Positions 39,616 through 48,594 of a stretch of DNA of 64,000 bases are shown piece by piece. Where the stretch lies: the NCBI GenBank assembly GCA_903828515.1, contig CAIKMD010000006.1, positions 248,001-312,000 on the forward strand, read 5' to 3'. The translations under genes and the position numbers were made by a program. The notes under the pieces are model-generated. The model made no database searches, was not told the DNA's origin, and saw only the letters and a list, made by a program, of their open reading frames with translations. How positions within the stretch are numbered: the first letter of the stretch is position 1; the number at the start of each line of letters is the position of its first letter. The stretch comes from an uncultured Rhodospirillales bacterium (GTDB lineage: Bacteria; Pseudomonadota; Alphaproteobacteria; ATCC43930; CGMCC-115725).

Positions 39616-40944
39616 ATGAAGCAGGACGTTGTTTATCCGGTTCGCGCGGCGGTTTTCGGCTTGGCATTGATGGCGATTTCGGGGGTCGCGCGCGCCGATG
39701 ATGGCGATGCGCCCCTGGTGCCCGAGGATTGGAGCATCCATGCGCAAACCACCTTCATCGAACAAGGCAATCTCCGCTTCACATCGCCTTATCGCGGCAC
39801 CAACAGCCTCGATCCCGCGCCGCGCGGCCGCGAAAGCTGGACCGGGACGCTTTATCTCGGGCGGCGCCTGCCGTGGCAGGGCGGCGAGCTTTATTTCAAT
39901 CCCGAGTTCAATCAGGGCTTTGGCCTCAGCCGCACGGAAGGCGTCGCCGGCTATGTGAACGGCGAGGCACAGAAGGGCGGTTTCGACAATCCAAAGGCCA
40001 ATGTCGCGCGTCTGTTCGTGCGCCAGACCTTCGGACTGGGCGGAGACGAAGAGGATATCGCGCCCGCCGCCAATCAGCTCGCGACGCGGCAGGCCATCAA
40101 TCGTATCACCGTGACCGCTGGTAAATTATCGGTCACCGATCTGTTCGACACCAACGACTATGCCAACGATCCGCGCACCGATTTTATGAACGGCAGTATC
40201 TGGATCGCCGGCGCGTGGGACTATCCGGGCGACGCGAAGGGTTATACCGACGGCATCGCGATCGAATGGAATCACCCGTCCTGGGCATTGCGTGCGGGCC
40301 AGTTTCTCGAACCGAAGATCGCCAATAATCGCGATCTCGAGCCGCGTTTCTGGCACAGTTTCGGTTGGGTCGCCGAACTCGAGAACCGTTATTCGATCGC
40401 CGGTGCGCCCGGCATATTGCGGACGTTGGTTTTCGCCAATCGCGCCCCGATGGGCAGCAACGACCAGGCGGCGGCGAATGGCGGGAACATCGTCGTGACG
40501 CGTCGTTCGCGCTGGAAGCCGGGTTTCGCGCTCGATGCGCAACAGGTCATCGTCGGCGACCTCGCCGCCTTTGGCCGCTTCAGCCTCAGCAACGGTCACA
40601 GCGAAAGCTGGGCGTTCGAAGACATCGATCAAAGCACATCATTGGGTTTGAGCCTCAAGGGTACGTCCTGGAGCCGCCCGCACGATACCGTGGGGCTGGG
40701 CGTGGCGCAGAACGAACTCACTCAACAGCACCGCAGCTATTTCGCCGTCGGCGGTCTCGGCATTCTGGTCGGCGACGGGAAGCTCTCTTATGCGCCCGAG
40801 CGGATTCTCGAAACCTATTACCGTGCTCAGATATTCGACACGGTGTCGTTGAGCGTCGACTATCAGTTCGTCGCCAATCCTGCGTACAACGCGGCGCGCG
40901 GGCCGGTATCGATCTTCGCCGGCCGCCTCCACATCGAGTACTGA
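39616..40944 (+). CDS. Carbohydrate-selective porin, OprB family
   Basis: The 442-aa outer-membrane beta-barrel has a signal peptide ending GVARADD. The mature part starts WSIHAQTTFIEQGNLRFTSPYRGTNSLDP, the usual opening of OprB porins. Alternating aromatic strands run to a C-terminal FAGRLHIEY, whose final aromatic residue is typical of Omp assembly. OprB-type porins let sugars or other small polar solutes cross. It follows a 210-bp region without a gene and stands alone on its strand. Substrate specificity for aromatics is not ruled out. Confidence 0.9.
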   Translation: MKQDVVYPVRAAVFGLALMAISGVARADDGDAPLVPEDWSIHAQTTFIEQGNLRFTSPYRGTNSLDPAPRGRESWTGTLYLGRRLPWQGGELYFNPEFNQGFGLSRTEGVAGYVNGEAQKGGFDNPKANVARLFVRQTFGLGGDEEDIAPAANQLATRQAINRITVTAGKLSVTDLFDTNDYANDPRTDFMNGSIWIAGAWDYPGDAKGYTDGIAIEWNHPSWALRAGQFLEPKIANNRDLEPRFWHSFGWVAELENRYSIAGAPGILRTLVFANRAPMGSNDQAAANGGNIVVTRRSRWKPGFALDAQQVIVGDLAAFGRFSLSNGHSESWAFEDIDQSTSLGLSLKGTSWSRPHDTVGLGVAQNELTQQHRSYFAVGGLGILVGDGKLSYAPERILETYYRAQIFDTVSLSVDYQFVANPAYNAARGPVSIFAGRLHIEY

Positions 40945-41445
40945 TCAGGCCGCGCGGTAGCCGAAGCGCCGGACCTTATCGAGGTCGGTGCCTTCGATGC
41001 GCAACAGTTTCGTCGGCCCGTCGCGCCGGGGCGAGTGCAGATCGCCTTCGTTGTAGAGATGCGCCATGCCGGGTTTCAGGGTGTAGGCGCGGGCAAAGCG
41101 CACCTTGCCCATTTTGCCTTCGCCGGCGGGCTCGATCAGCGTCCAGTCGCTCATCACGGTCTCACCCTCGGCCTGGCCATAGATCGCCCAGGACGGCCCG
41201 TGATCGTGCGGCTGGCTTTCACGCGCATCGCTATAGACATGGGCGCAGACGCAGAAACCGAGTTCCTTATCCTGATAAAGAACGTCGCGCTGGCCGGTGC
41301 CGGGCGCGAAATACCGGGCGATGAAATCGCGGTCCTTCACGGCCTCCTCGACCAGGGCGCAGACCTGCTTGCGGCCCGCGGGACCCGGATCGGTCTTGAG
41401 GACGCGATGACACGCGGCCGCGAATTGTTCGAGCGTCATACTCAT
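40945..41445 (-). CDS. Cysteine-dioxygenase-like cupin
   Basis: The 166-aa cupin has the metal motif SQPHDHGPSWAIYGQAEGETV (His, His) and a later His in DLHSPRRDGPTKLLRIEG. This arrangement is that of the cysteine dioxygenase/3-mercaptopropionate dioxygenase superfamily, sometimes annotated as a predicted double-stranded beta-helix enzyme. Arg60-like substrate-binding residues cannot be placed confidently. It lies immediately downstream, on the same strand, of the conserved hypothetical gene at 41458, 12 bases apart. Thiol oxidation is plausible but unproved. Confidence 0.78.
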   Translation of the reverse strand: MSMTLEQFAAACHRVLKTDPGPAGRKQVCALVEEAVKDRDFIARYFAPGTGQRDVLYQDKELGFCVCAHVYSDARESQPHDHGPSWAIYGQAEGETVMSDWTLIEPAGEGKMGKVRFARAYTLKPGMAHLYNEGDLHSPRRDGPTKLLRIEGTDLDKVRRFGYRAA

Positions 41446-41457
41446 GACGGGACTCGC

Positions 41458-41886
41458 TTAATCGTTGCGGTGATAGGGAAAGCAGCGCTCGCGTTCGAGG
41501 GCAATGCCGAAATGCTCGCCGAGTGCCTTGATCGCGTCGCCTTCGCCCGGATAGGGGTCGGCGTTCGCGGGGCCGACGATGATGATGCGAGTGGCGAGAT
41601 CGTCCTTGCCGCCGGGCGGCAACATCGCGGTGACATGCGCGACGCCGTCCTGGTCGCGCAACGTCAGGAACAGCGGCATCTCGCGCTGGATATGCGCCTT
41701 GAGGCCAATCTCCTGCTCGAAAAAGGTTTTCGACGGAGGCTGATAGGTTTGCGACGCCCTCTCACGTTCGAGTCGATAATATTTTTCGACCGCATGGCGC
41801 ATGATTTCGGATTCGCGCGCGGCCTCCATCTCGGTCTCGAGTCGAAACCAAGTCTTGCCGTTGGGCGCGTCGACGACAAACTGCAT
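41458..41886 (-). CDS. Conserved hypothetical protein
   Basis: The longer ORF reads into upstream DNA. The ATG at 41886 gives 142 aa starting MQFVVDAPNGKTWFRLETEMEAARESEIMRHAVEKYYRLE. It looks like a cytoplasmic alpha/beta protein with a central amphipathic helix. I recognise no family or catalytic motif. Later segments include REMPLFLTLRDQDGVAHVTAMLPPGG. It heads a two-gene operon with the cysteine-dioxygenase-like cupin, so it may regulate or modify the same pathway. A divergent gap of 130 bases separates it from the metallophosphoesterase. Confidence 0.65.
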   Translation of the reverse strand: MQFVVDAPNGKTWFRLETEMEAARESEIMRHAVEKYYRLERERASQTYQPPSKTFFEQEIGLKAHIQREMPLFLTLRDQDGVAHVTAMLPPGGKDDLATRIIIVGPANADPYPGEGDAIKALGEHFGIALERERCFPYHRND

Positions 41887-42016
41887 GGTCCGTGGTCCCT
41901 CCGTAACCGGTGCGGGATGATGAAAGTCTAACCGGGTCGCGAAACAAGGGAAAGGCGAGAGTGTTGACCCGTGTCGCCACCCCATTCTATAGGCGCGAGC
42001 GATCGAGGCGCATGAA

Positions 42017-42778
42017 ATGACTGTAATCCCGGCCCGCCGATCTGATTTTCCCACGCCCGTGGCGGAAGTCCGTATCGTGCATAGTTCCGACGTCCACGTC
42101 GCCGAGACCGTGGTCGAGGCGGTTCATGACGGTGACGGCACTGCCGGGCTGCGCGTCGTCCTGGCCGCCGCGCGTGGGCTCGGCGCCGATGTCGTGGTCC
42201 TGGCCGGCGACACGTTCGAAAACAACCGCCTGCCGCTCGACCTGCTCGATCGCGCCAAGGGGCTGCTCGCGGCGGCCGGTATGCCGGTGGTGATCCTGCC
42301 CGGTAATCACGATCCGGCGATTACGGAATCGGCCTTCACGCGCGGCGGCATTGCCGATTTGCCCCATGTTCATGTTCTGGGTGTCACCCATGACGAGGCG
42401 GTGCCGTTTCCGGCGCTCGGGCTCGAAATCTGGGGTCGGGCGCATCGCGATTACGACGACATGGCACCGTTGATCCGGTCGCGCCCGCGTTCGAGTTTCT
42501 GGCAGATCGCGATGGCGCACGGGCATTACGAACCTTCGCCCAATCGCGATACGCCGTTGCGTCCCGGCTGGCTGATCGGCGATGCGGAACTCGAGGCGAC
42601 GGGCGCTGATTATGTGGCGCTCGGCCACTGGAACCGGCACATCCGCGTCGGCAATGGCGATATCGCGGCCTATTACTCGGGCTCGCCGGACCTCGCCGGT
42701 ACGGTCAATCTGGTGCGTCTCACCGCCGAGGGAGCGGTGGTGGTCACGCGCGAACCGGTCGACTGGGGAAGGCCCTAA
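42017..42778 (+). CDS. Calcineurin-like metallophosphoesterase
   Basis: The 253-aa protein has all the binuclear metal motifs: IVHSSDVHV (DxH), LAGDTFENNRL (GD with a following N), ILPGNHDPA (GNHD), an AMAHGHY His and VALGHWNR (GHxxR-like). These enzymes hydrolyse phosphomono- or diesters, and SbcD/Mre11 and Icc/CpdA are relatives. The DTFENN order in motif II is typical of SbcD-like and repair-related members. No SbcC partner is adjacent. The stop overlaps the convergent gene by 4 bases. Confidence 0.85.
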   Translation: MTVIPARRSDFPTPVAEVRIVHSSDVHVAETVVEAVHDGDGTAGLRVVLAAARGLGADVVVLAGDTFENNRLPLDLLDRAKGLLAAAGMPVVILPGNHDPAITESAFTRGGIADLPHVHVLGVTHDEAVPFPALGLEIWGRAHRDYDDMAPLIRSRPRSSFWQIAMAHGHYEPSPNRDTPLRPGWLIGDAELEATGADYVALGHWNRHIRVGNGDIAAYYSGSPDLAGTVNLVRLTAEGAVVVTREPVDWGRP

Positions 42779-43755
42779 ACCCGGAATCCGCCGCGCTTGC
42801 GGCCTTGCGAGACGTCGAGGAACATCTCGTCGAGCGTCAGGAGACGCTTGGTCAGGCCCTGCTCATGCGAATAGCGCAGCAGGGTTTCGAGGGTGATGGT
42901 GTTCTGCGCGGTCAACCCATTCTCCCATGGATCGGGACCGAGGACGTCCTGCTGTTCCTCCCAGGCCTCGCGGTACCAGGCGAGCGGCACCATGCGCGGA
43001 TTTTCCAGCCGCTTCATCGCGAGGTTCTTCGATTTGTCGAAGGCCCGATAGAGATTGATCGCGATCCAAGGCGCGCGTTCGATCACGTCCTCGCGAATCG
43101 CGACGACATGCATGATCGGGAAAATGCCCGTCTTCTTGAAATAGGCCTGCTCCTCGGCCTTGTGGTCGGCGAAGAGCCGCGCGACGCGCTTGTCCTTGGC
43201 GAGGAACGGTTCGATGAAATCGGAATGGATGACGGCGTCGAGCTCGCCCGTCACCAGCATCGCCTCGACCGATTTGTCGTGCGGCAGCCGGGTGAGCTTC
43301 AAATCCGGCGGCGGCACGAATTCGACGTCCTCGTCGATCTCGGCGTACCAGTCGATCGATTTATGCGGCACGCCGTATTCGCTTTCGAGGATGCCGCGCA
43401 TCCAATGGATGGCGCTGACCTGGAAGGATTTGACGCCGATCTTGCGGCCGATCAGGTCGGTCGGCTTGGTGATGCCCTTGGTCGTGTTGATGAAGACAAA
43501 GCCGTGGCGAAACCGGCGATGCGGAAACACCGGCAGCGCGCGAAACGGCAGGCCTTGATCGCGCGCGATGATGTAGGACGAGCAAGAGCATTCGGCGACG
43601 TCGAACTCGCGGTTGCGCAGGAATCGCCAATGCCGCGTCGAGGAATCCATGTCGGTCAGGACGGTGAGGTCGATGCCGTCGGGCGCGGCCGCGCCTTCTT
43701 TCAGCGCGCGATGGGTTTCATAGTCGCCGATCGCAAGGGTAAGCGGCAGCTTCAC
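42775..43755 (-). CDS. Pht5-like (4,5-dihydroxyphthalate decarboxylase) / NitT-TauT binding-protein-fold protein
   Basis: The GTG at 43755 (GTGA overlap with the PcaB-like stop) gives 326 aa without signal peptide, starting VKLPLTLAIGDYETHRALKEG. It shows the two-lobe substrate-binding fold with DSSTRHWRFLRNREFDVAECSCSSY and KPTDLIGRKIGVKSFQVSA. This is the pattern of the 4,5-dihydroxyphthalate decarboxylase (Pht5) family, which evolved from ABC binding proteins. Pht5 removes one carboxyl from 4,5-dihydroxyphthalate to give protocatechuate. Lack of a signal peptide supports an enzyme or cytoplasmic role rather than a transporter subunit, though the cofactor-free catalytic residues cannot be assigned here. 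Confidence 0.8.
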   Translation of the reverse strand: MKLPLTLAIGDYETHRALKEGAAAPDGIDLTVLTDMDSSTRHWRFLRNREFDVAECSCSSYIIARDQGLPFRALPVFPHRRFRHGFVFINTTKGITKPTDLIGRKIGVKSFQVSAIHWMRGILESEYGVPHKSIDWYAEIDEDVEFVPPPDLKLTRLPHDKSVEAMLVTGELDAVIHSDFIEPFLAKDKRVARLFADHKAEEQAYFKKTGIFPIMHVVAIREDVIERAPWIAINLYRAFDKSKNLAMKRLENPRMVPLAWYREAWEEQQDVLGPDPWENGLTAQNTITLETLLRYSHEQGLTKRLLTLDEMFLDVSQGRKRGGFRV

Positions 43756-45098
43756 GTGGCGGCTCCCAACACCCGATCGATCATCGCGCCCGCCTCGCCG
43801 AGGTAATTCGCCGGATCGACCAGTTTCGCCAGTTCGTCGCGCTTCATGTGGCGCGCGATCTCGGGATCGGCGGCCAGGAGATCGAGGAACGAGCCCTTCG
43901 TGGCGATCGCCTTGCGGCAAATGTCGTAGACCAGATCATGCGCGCGCTGGCGGCCGAGATGCGGCCCGAGGCCCATCATCACCGCTTCCGACACGATCAT
44001 CCCACCGGTCAGGTCGAGATTGGCGCGCATCCGCGCGGGATCGACCTCAAGTCCTTCCATCAGGGTCTTTGCCTGGTTGAGCGCGCCGGCGGCAAGCAGG
44101 AAAATCTCCGGCATGGCGATCCACTCGATTTCCCACGGGCCGGTCGAGCGTTCGTGATCCTCGATCATCGCGTCGAGCAGCGCCGCGACGTTCTGCCTGA
44201 CCATCGCGGTACAGGCGACGATGTAGTTGCAGGAGATCGGATTGCGCTTTTGCGGCATGGTGCTCGACGAGCCGCGCCCTTCGGCGAAAGGCTCGAACAC
44301 CTCTTCGACTTCGGTCTGCATCATCAGCTTCACGTCGGTAGCGATCTTGCCGAGCGTGCCGGTGACGAGACCGAGGAAACAGCCGACTTCGGCGAAATTG
44401 TCGCGCATCGTGTGCCAGGCGATAGCCGGCTGGCCGAGGCCCAGCTCTTTCATCAATTCGGTCTGAACCGCGAGACCCTGCGTGCCCAGCGAAGCGAGGG
44501 TGCCGGCGGCGCCGCCGAATTCACCGACCAGGACGCGCGGACGCAATTGTTGGAGCCGAGCCTGATGGCGCTGGAACCCGGCCAGCAACGTCGCGGCCTT
44601 GAAGCCGAAAGTGATCGGCACGGCCTGCTGAAGATTGCTGCGGCCCGCCATCGGCGTGTCGCGATAGCGTCGTGCCAGCCCGGCCAGCGCTTTCGAGATC
44701 GCGGCGATCTCGCTTTCGACGAGGTCGAGAGCCTCGCGAATCTGCAACACGGTCGCGGTATCGGTGATGTCCTGGGTCGTGGCGCCCCAATGACACCATT
44801 CGCCCAATCCGTCGCGGCATTTTTTGACGAGTTGCTGCACCACCGGAAGTACGGGATAGCCGATGCGCTCGGTCTGTGTTTTCAGCAGGGCCATGTCATA
44901 GGTATCGGCCGAGCAATGACGGACGATCTCTTCGGCCGCGTCCATGGGGATGATACCGAGCCGTGCCTGGGCGCGCGCCAGGGCTGCCTCGATGTCGAGA
45001 TATTTTTGGATGCGGTTCTCGTCGGAGAATATCTGCCGCATCGCCGGGGTTGTGAAAATGTCGCGGAAGATCAGGGAATCGAGCGCAGTCGCCGGCAT
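43752..45098 (-). CDS. PcaB/adenylosuccinate-lyase family protein (3-carboxy-cis,cis-muconate cycloisomerase-like)
   Basis: AAGGAG lies 5 bases before ATG 45098, so I use that rather than the GTG at 45104; 448 aa. The fumarase/aspartase superfamily signature is GRGSSSTMPQKRNPISCN. Other conserved blocks are HWGATTQDITDTATVLQ (catalytic His region) and AGRSNLQQAVPITFG. Length and the N-terminal SLIFRDIFTTPAMRQIFSDENRIQKYLDIEAAL agree best with PcaB, which cycloisomerises 3-carboxymuconate, and with PurB-like lyases. It lies in an operon between a TctAB-type importer and the Pht5-like gene, supporting an aromatic or tricarboxylic acid role. Confidence 0.84.
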   Translation of the reverse strand: MPATALDSLIFRDIFTTPAMRQIFSDENRIQKYLDIEAALARAQARLGIIPMDAAEEIVRHCSADTYDMALLKTQTERIGYPVLPVVQQLVKKCRDGLGEWCHWGATTQDITDTATVLQIREALDLVESEIAAISKALAGLARRYRDTPMAGRSNLQQAVPITFGFKAATLLAGFQRHQARLQQLRPRVLVGEFGGAAGTLASLGTQGLAVQTELMKELGLGQPAIAWHTMRDNFAEVGCFLGLVTGTLGKIATDVKLMMQTEVEEVFEPFAEGRGSSSTMPQKRNPISCNYIVACTAMVRQNVAALLDAMIEDHERSTGPWEIEWIAMPEIFLLAAGALNQAKTLMEGLEVDPARMRANLDLTGGMIVSEAVMMGLGPHLGRQRAHDLVYDICRKAIATKGSFLDLLAADPEIARHMKRDELAKLVDPANYLGEAGAMIDRVLGAAT

Positions 45099-45117
45099 CG
45101 TCACTCCTTGAGACGGG

Positions 45118-47139
45118 CTAGACCAGCCCGGTGATATCGCGCAGGACCGGGATCAGATCGCCGATGAGCGATTGCGGCCACGGGAACGCAAAGATCCGGT
45201 CGAAGACGAGATAGACCGCCACGGTCGCGATACCCGACGTCACGGCGGCGTTGGTGAAGCGTTCGGAGAATTCGAGCCACATCAATAGGAAGACAAGCAA
45301 CGCCAGCGATGGCAGCAAGCCGATGACCGCGCCGAGGATGAGGAACCCGACGAACCAGCCGAAGATCCGCAGGCCGACGATCCCGAAACCGCCGGTCAAT
45401 GTCGCGGTCGTGCCGTCGGGTAGCGACGGCGCTTCGGCGGGGCCGGTGGGCATCATGGCGGGATCGCCGAACAATTCGGTGACGAGGTTGAGGACCGCAA
45501 AGAACAGCGCGATGGTCATCGCCGCGATCGGCACGAACCGCGCCGCCGGCGGCCAGGCGAAGCAGGTCGAGAATCCGACGAGGATGACGGCGATCAGCGC
45601 GAGCGAGAACGCGGTATCGGTGCCGAAGCGCAAGGCGCCGAATTGCAGTTTGCGGAATGCTGCGATCGTCACCGCGAGATGCTTCTTGAGCGGCGGCAGG
45701 ATCACCCAGGCGGCGCCGACGAAGACCGCGAGCACGACCGGCCGCACCGCCCAGGCCGCGCCATAGATTTGACTCGAAATGAAGAAATAGCGTTCGAAGA
45801 TGCTGCCGAGGACGAAGCCGAGGATCAGCGGCGGGCGAGGCCAGCCGAGATGTTTCATGATCCAGCCGATCGCGCCGAAAAACACCATCGAGTAAAGATC
45901 GCCCCAGCTCTGCGAGCCTTCGAAGGCGCCGAGCGAAATCACCATGATCACCAGCGGGACCAACACGCCGGCACGCACGACCGCCAGCCGGGCGAACAGG
46001 CCGCTGCACGCCAGGCAGACCACCGCGCCGATCACATGCGACAGCGTGAGAGTCCAGATGATCGAATAGGTGACGTCGAGATGTTTGGTGAGCATCTCGG
46101 GTCCCGGCACCAGCCCGTGCATCAGGAACGCGCTGAGGAGCAGCGCCATCGATGCGCCCGCCGGCACGCCGAAGGCAATGGTCGGGACCAGATGCCCGCC
46201 CTCCTTCGCATTGTCCGACGAGATCGCGGCGATGACGCCACGGACGTCGCCGCGGCCGAAATTCTCGGTATTCTTCTCGGTCCGCACCGCATGGCCATAG
46301 GCGATCCAGTCGATCACCGCCGCGCCGAGGCCGGGTACCGCGCCGAGGAACGCGCCGAGCGTCGAGCAGCGCAGGATCAGCCACCAATTATCGAGCGCGT
46401 CGCGCAGGCCGAGCCACTGGCCGGCAAAATCGATTTTGGCGTCCTTGGCATTCGAGGCGATCGAGGTGCGCGCGATCGCCATGTCGACGAGTTCGGGGAT
46501 GGCGAAAATGCCCAGCGTGAACGGCACCAACGGCAGATGATCCCAGAGATAGAGCGAACCGAAGGTCCAGCGCAGCGTGCCGGTCTGCGCGTCGCCGCCG
46601 ATCATCGCCAACATCAGTCCGAGACCGGCGGCCGTCAGGCCCTTCAGCGGGGCCTTGCCGCTCAGGACACTGACCATCGAGAGCCCGAAGATGCAGAACG
46701 ACAACAATTCGGGTGAGGCGAGATAAAGCACGATCGGTCGCAGCACCGGGATGGCCAGCGCGAGAAGCAATGCGCCGAAGATGCCGCCGATCAGCGAGGC
46801 GCCATAGCCGGCGCCGAAGGCGCGCGCGGCCTCGCCGCGCTTGGCCATCGGATGCCCGTCGAGGACCGAGGCGGCAGCGCCCACGGTTCCGGGCACACCG
46901 AACAGCACGGCGGGGATCAGATCCGAGATCGTGGTCACCGATGCCATGCCCAACAGGAGGGCAAAGGCCGAGAACGCGTCGAGGTGATAGGTAAAGGGAA
47001 TGAGGATGGCGAGCCCCACGACCCCGCCGAGGCCCGGAATGACGCCGAGCGCCAATCCGATCACGACGCCCGCGGTCATGATGAGAAGGCGGGCCGGCTC
47101 CATAATCAGCGCCAGCGCGTGAAGTCCCGCTTCAAGCAT
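45118..47139 (-). CDS. Tripartite tricarboxylate transporter, TctA fused to TctB
   Basis: The first about 500 residues are the large membrane subunit TctA: LGVIPGLGGVVGLAILIPFTYH and FGVPAGASMALLLSAFLMHG, repeated Gly/Pro-rich loops, and 10-12 transmembrane segments. From about residue 510 the protein continues with four helices of the small subunit TctB (FGWFVGFLILGAVIGLLPSLALLVFLLMWLEF). TctA and TctB are usually separate, so the 673-aa chain is a natural fusion. These transporters need a periplasmic TctC (Bug) protein, which is not encoded beside it. It is the first gene of an operon with the PcaB-like and Pht5-like genes. Confidence 0.88.
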   Translation of the reverse strand: MLEAGLHALALIMEPARLLIMTAGVVIGLALGVIPGLGGVVGLAILIPFTYHLDAFSAFALLLGMASVTTISDLIPAVLFGVPGTVGAAASVLDGHPMAKRGEAARAFGAGYGASLIGGIFGALLLALAIPVLRPIVLYLASPELLSFCIFGLSMVSVLSGKAPLKGLTAAGLGLMLAMIGGDAQTGTLRWTFGSLYLWDHLPLVPFTLGIFAIPELVDMAIARTSIASNAKDAKIDFAGQWLGLRDALDNWWLILRCSTLGAFLGAVPGLGAAVIDWIAYGHAVRTEKNTENFGRGDVRGVIAAISSDNAKEGGHLVPTIAFGVPAGASMALLLSAFLMHGLVPGPEMLTKHLDVTYSIIWTLTLSHVIGAVVCLACSGLFARLAVVRAGVLVPLVIMVISLGAFEGSQSWGDLYSMVFFGAIGWIMKHLGWPRPPLILGFVLGSIFERYFFISSQIYGAAWAVRPVVLAVFVGAAWVILPPLKKHLAVTIAAFRKLQFGALRFGTDTAFSLALIAVILVGFSTCFAWPPAARFVPIAAMTIALFFAVLNLVTELFGDPAMMPTGPAEAPSLPDGTTATLTGGFGIVGLRIFGWFVGFLILGAVIGLLPSLALLVFLLMWLEFSERFTNAAVTSGIATVAVYLVFDRIFAFPWPQSLIGDLIPVLRDITGLV

Positions 47140-47212
47140 GACTTTTTTCCCCTGTCCTCCCGGGCGCTACTAAGCCCGCCTTTTGGGCCGAGGTCAACGA
47201 GGGGCGGCGGGC

Positions 47213-47758
47213 CTAGCGGGCGAAATCATCATTCGTGAAGAGGGCAACCAGTTCGATCCCCTCTTTGCGCAGATTGTCGCGCGCGCCTTCGAGCCGGTCG
47301 ACGATGGTGACGATCTTCTTGACCGTGCCGCCCTGCTCGCGGATCGCCTTGACCGCTTTCATGGCCGAGCCGCCGGTGGTGGTGACGTCCTCGAGCACGA
47401 TCACCGTGCTGCCGGCGGTGAAATTACCGTCGATCAACTGCTTGGTGCCGTGATCCTTGGCTTCCTTCCGGACGAAAAAGGCATTCAAGGGACGCGCCGG
47501 CCAGCTTTTCATCGCGACGGAGACGGCGATCGGCACCGCGCCCATTTCGAGCCCGCCGATCCCGGTGAAGCTCTTGTCGTCCTTGACCAGATCGACGATC
47601 AGCTCGCCCACGAGGGACGCACCCTCGGGATCGAACATCGTCTTCTTCATGTCGAAGAAATATCCGCTGGCAACGCCGGACGCCAAGGTGAAGTTGCCCT
47701 TGAGGAGCGACTTGTCCGCGATGATATCCCGCAGGCGGTTCTTGCCGTCATGCGCCAT
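47213..47758 (-). CDS. pyrE: Orotate phosphoribosyltransferase
   Basis: This 181-aa enzyme makes orotidine 5'-phosphate from orotate and PRPP in pyrimidine synthesis. The N-terminal LKGNFTLASGVASGYFFDMKKTMFDPEG is characteristic of bacterial PyrE. The PRPP-binding motif is VIVLEDVTTTGGSAMKAV, and a KDHGTKQLIDG loop lies before it. The protein is slightly shorter than E. coli PyrE (213 aa), as in many Alphaproteobacteria. It stands alone among catabolic genes, 73 bases downstream of the TctAB start on the opposite side. Confidence 0.93.
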   Translation of the reverse strand: MAHDGKNRLRDIIADKSLLKGNFTLASGVASGYFFDMKKTMFDPEGASLVGELIVDLVKDDKSFTGIGGLEMGAVPIAVSVAMKSWPARPLNAFFVRKEAKDHGTKQLIDGNFTAGSTVIVLEDVTTTGGSAMKAVKAIREQGGTVKKIVTIVDRLEGARDNLRKEGIELVALFTNDDFAR

Positions 47759-47814
47759 CGATCCGTCTCCTTCGCCGTTGTCGTTTGAGGACTAGCCGAT
47801 CGCTCGCCGGTGCG

Positions 47815-48570
47815 TCAATGCATCACCGCGCCGCCATCGACCACGATGGTTTGTCCGGTGATGAAGTCGCTTTCCGCCGAGGCGAGAAACACGCAAGTGC
47901 CGACCAGATCCCCAGGCACTTCCTCGCGCGGGATCGCCCGCGACTTCGCCATCCCGATCAGCATCTCGGCGATGTCGTTGCGGCTTTTCATGTAGTCGGT
48001 CGAGGTGAGGCCGGGTGCGATCGCGTTGCATCGGATACCGTCCTTGCCAAGCTCGTTCGCGAGCGACCGTGTCATGGCGATAATCGCGCCTTTGGTCGCG
48101 ACATAATGCAGCATATGGGTCACGCCTTTGAACACCGTGCCCGAGCTGACGTTGATGATCTTGCCGTAGCCTTGGCGGCGCATCACCGGCAATGCGGCCT
48201 TGACGCACTCGAAGGCGCCGCGGACGTTGACCGCAAAGACTCGGTCCCATTCCTCGGAACTGAGTTCATCGACCGTCTTGTGGACGAGCCGCGCCGCGAG
48301 GGCCGCGTTGTTGACGAGGACATGAACGCCGCCGAAAGCCTCGTCGGTACTGCGTATCAGCCGGGCGACGGCCTTGGGGTCGGACACATCGCAGACCTGG
48401 CTCATCGCCTCGCCGCCGGCATCGCGGATCGCGCGTACAACGCCGTCGCCGGATTCGAGATCGGCGATCGAGACCTTGGCGCCTTCGGCCGCGAGACCTT
48501 TTGCATAATGTTCGCCGATGCCTGATGCGGCGCCGGTGATGATGGCAACGCGTCCGCTTAGTCTTCCCAT
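47815..48570 (-). CDS. Short-chain dehydrogenase/reductase (SDR)
   Basis: The 251-aa classical SDR shows GAASGIGEHYAKGLA (TGxxxGxG), VLVNNAAL (NNA), a Ser in NVSSGTVFKG and the catalytic YVATKGAIIAMTRSLANELG (Tyr, Lys). The DLESGD after the second strand favours NAD over NADP because of the acidic residue. Oxidation of a secondary alcohol or of a ring dihydrodiol is possible. It lies 24 bases downstream of the class III CoA-transferase gene on the same strand, so the two are probably one operon. Confidence 0.88.
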   Translation of the reverse strand: MGRLSGRVAIITGAASGIGEHYAKGLAAEGAKVSIADLESGDGVVRAIRDAGGEAMSQVCDVSDPKAVARLIRSTDEAFGGVHVLVNNAALAARLVHKTVDELSSEEWDRVFAVNVRGAFECVKAALPVMRRQGYGKIINVSSGTVFKGVTHMLHYVATKGAIIAMTRSLANELGKDGIRCNAIAPGLTSTDYMKSRNDIAEMLIGMAKSRAIPREEVPGDLVGTCVFLASAESDFITGQTIVVDGGAVMH

Positions 48571-48594
48571 GATGTTCTCCCTTTGAATCCCGCG

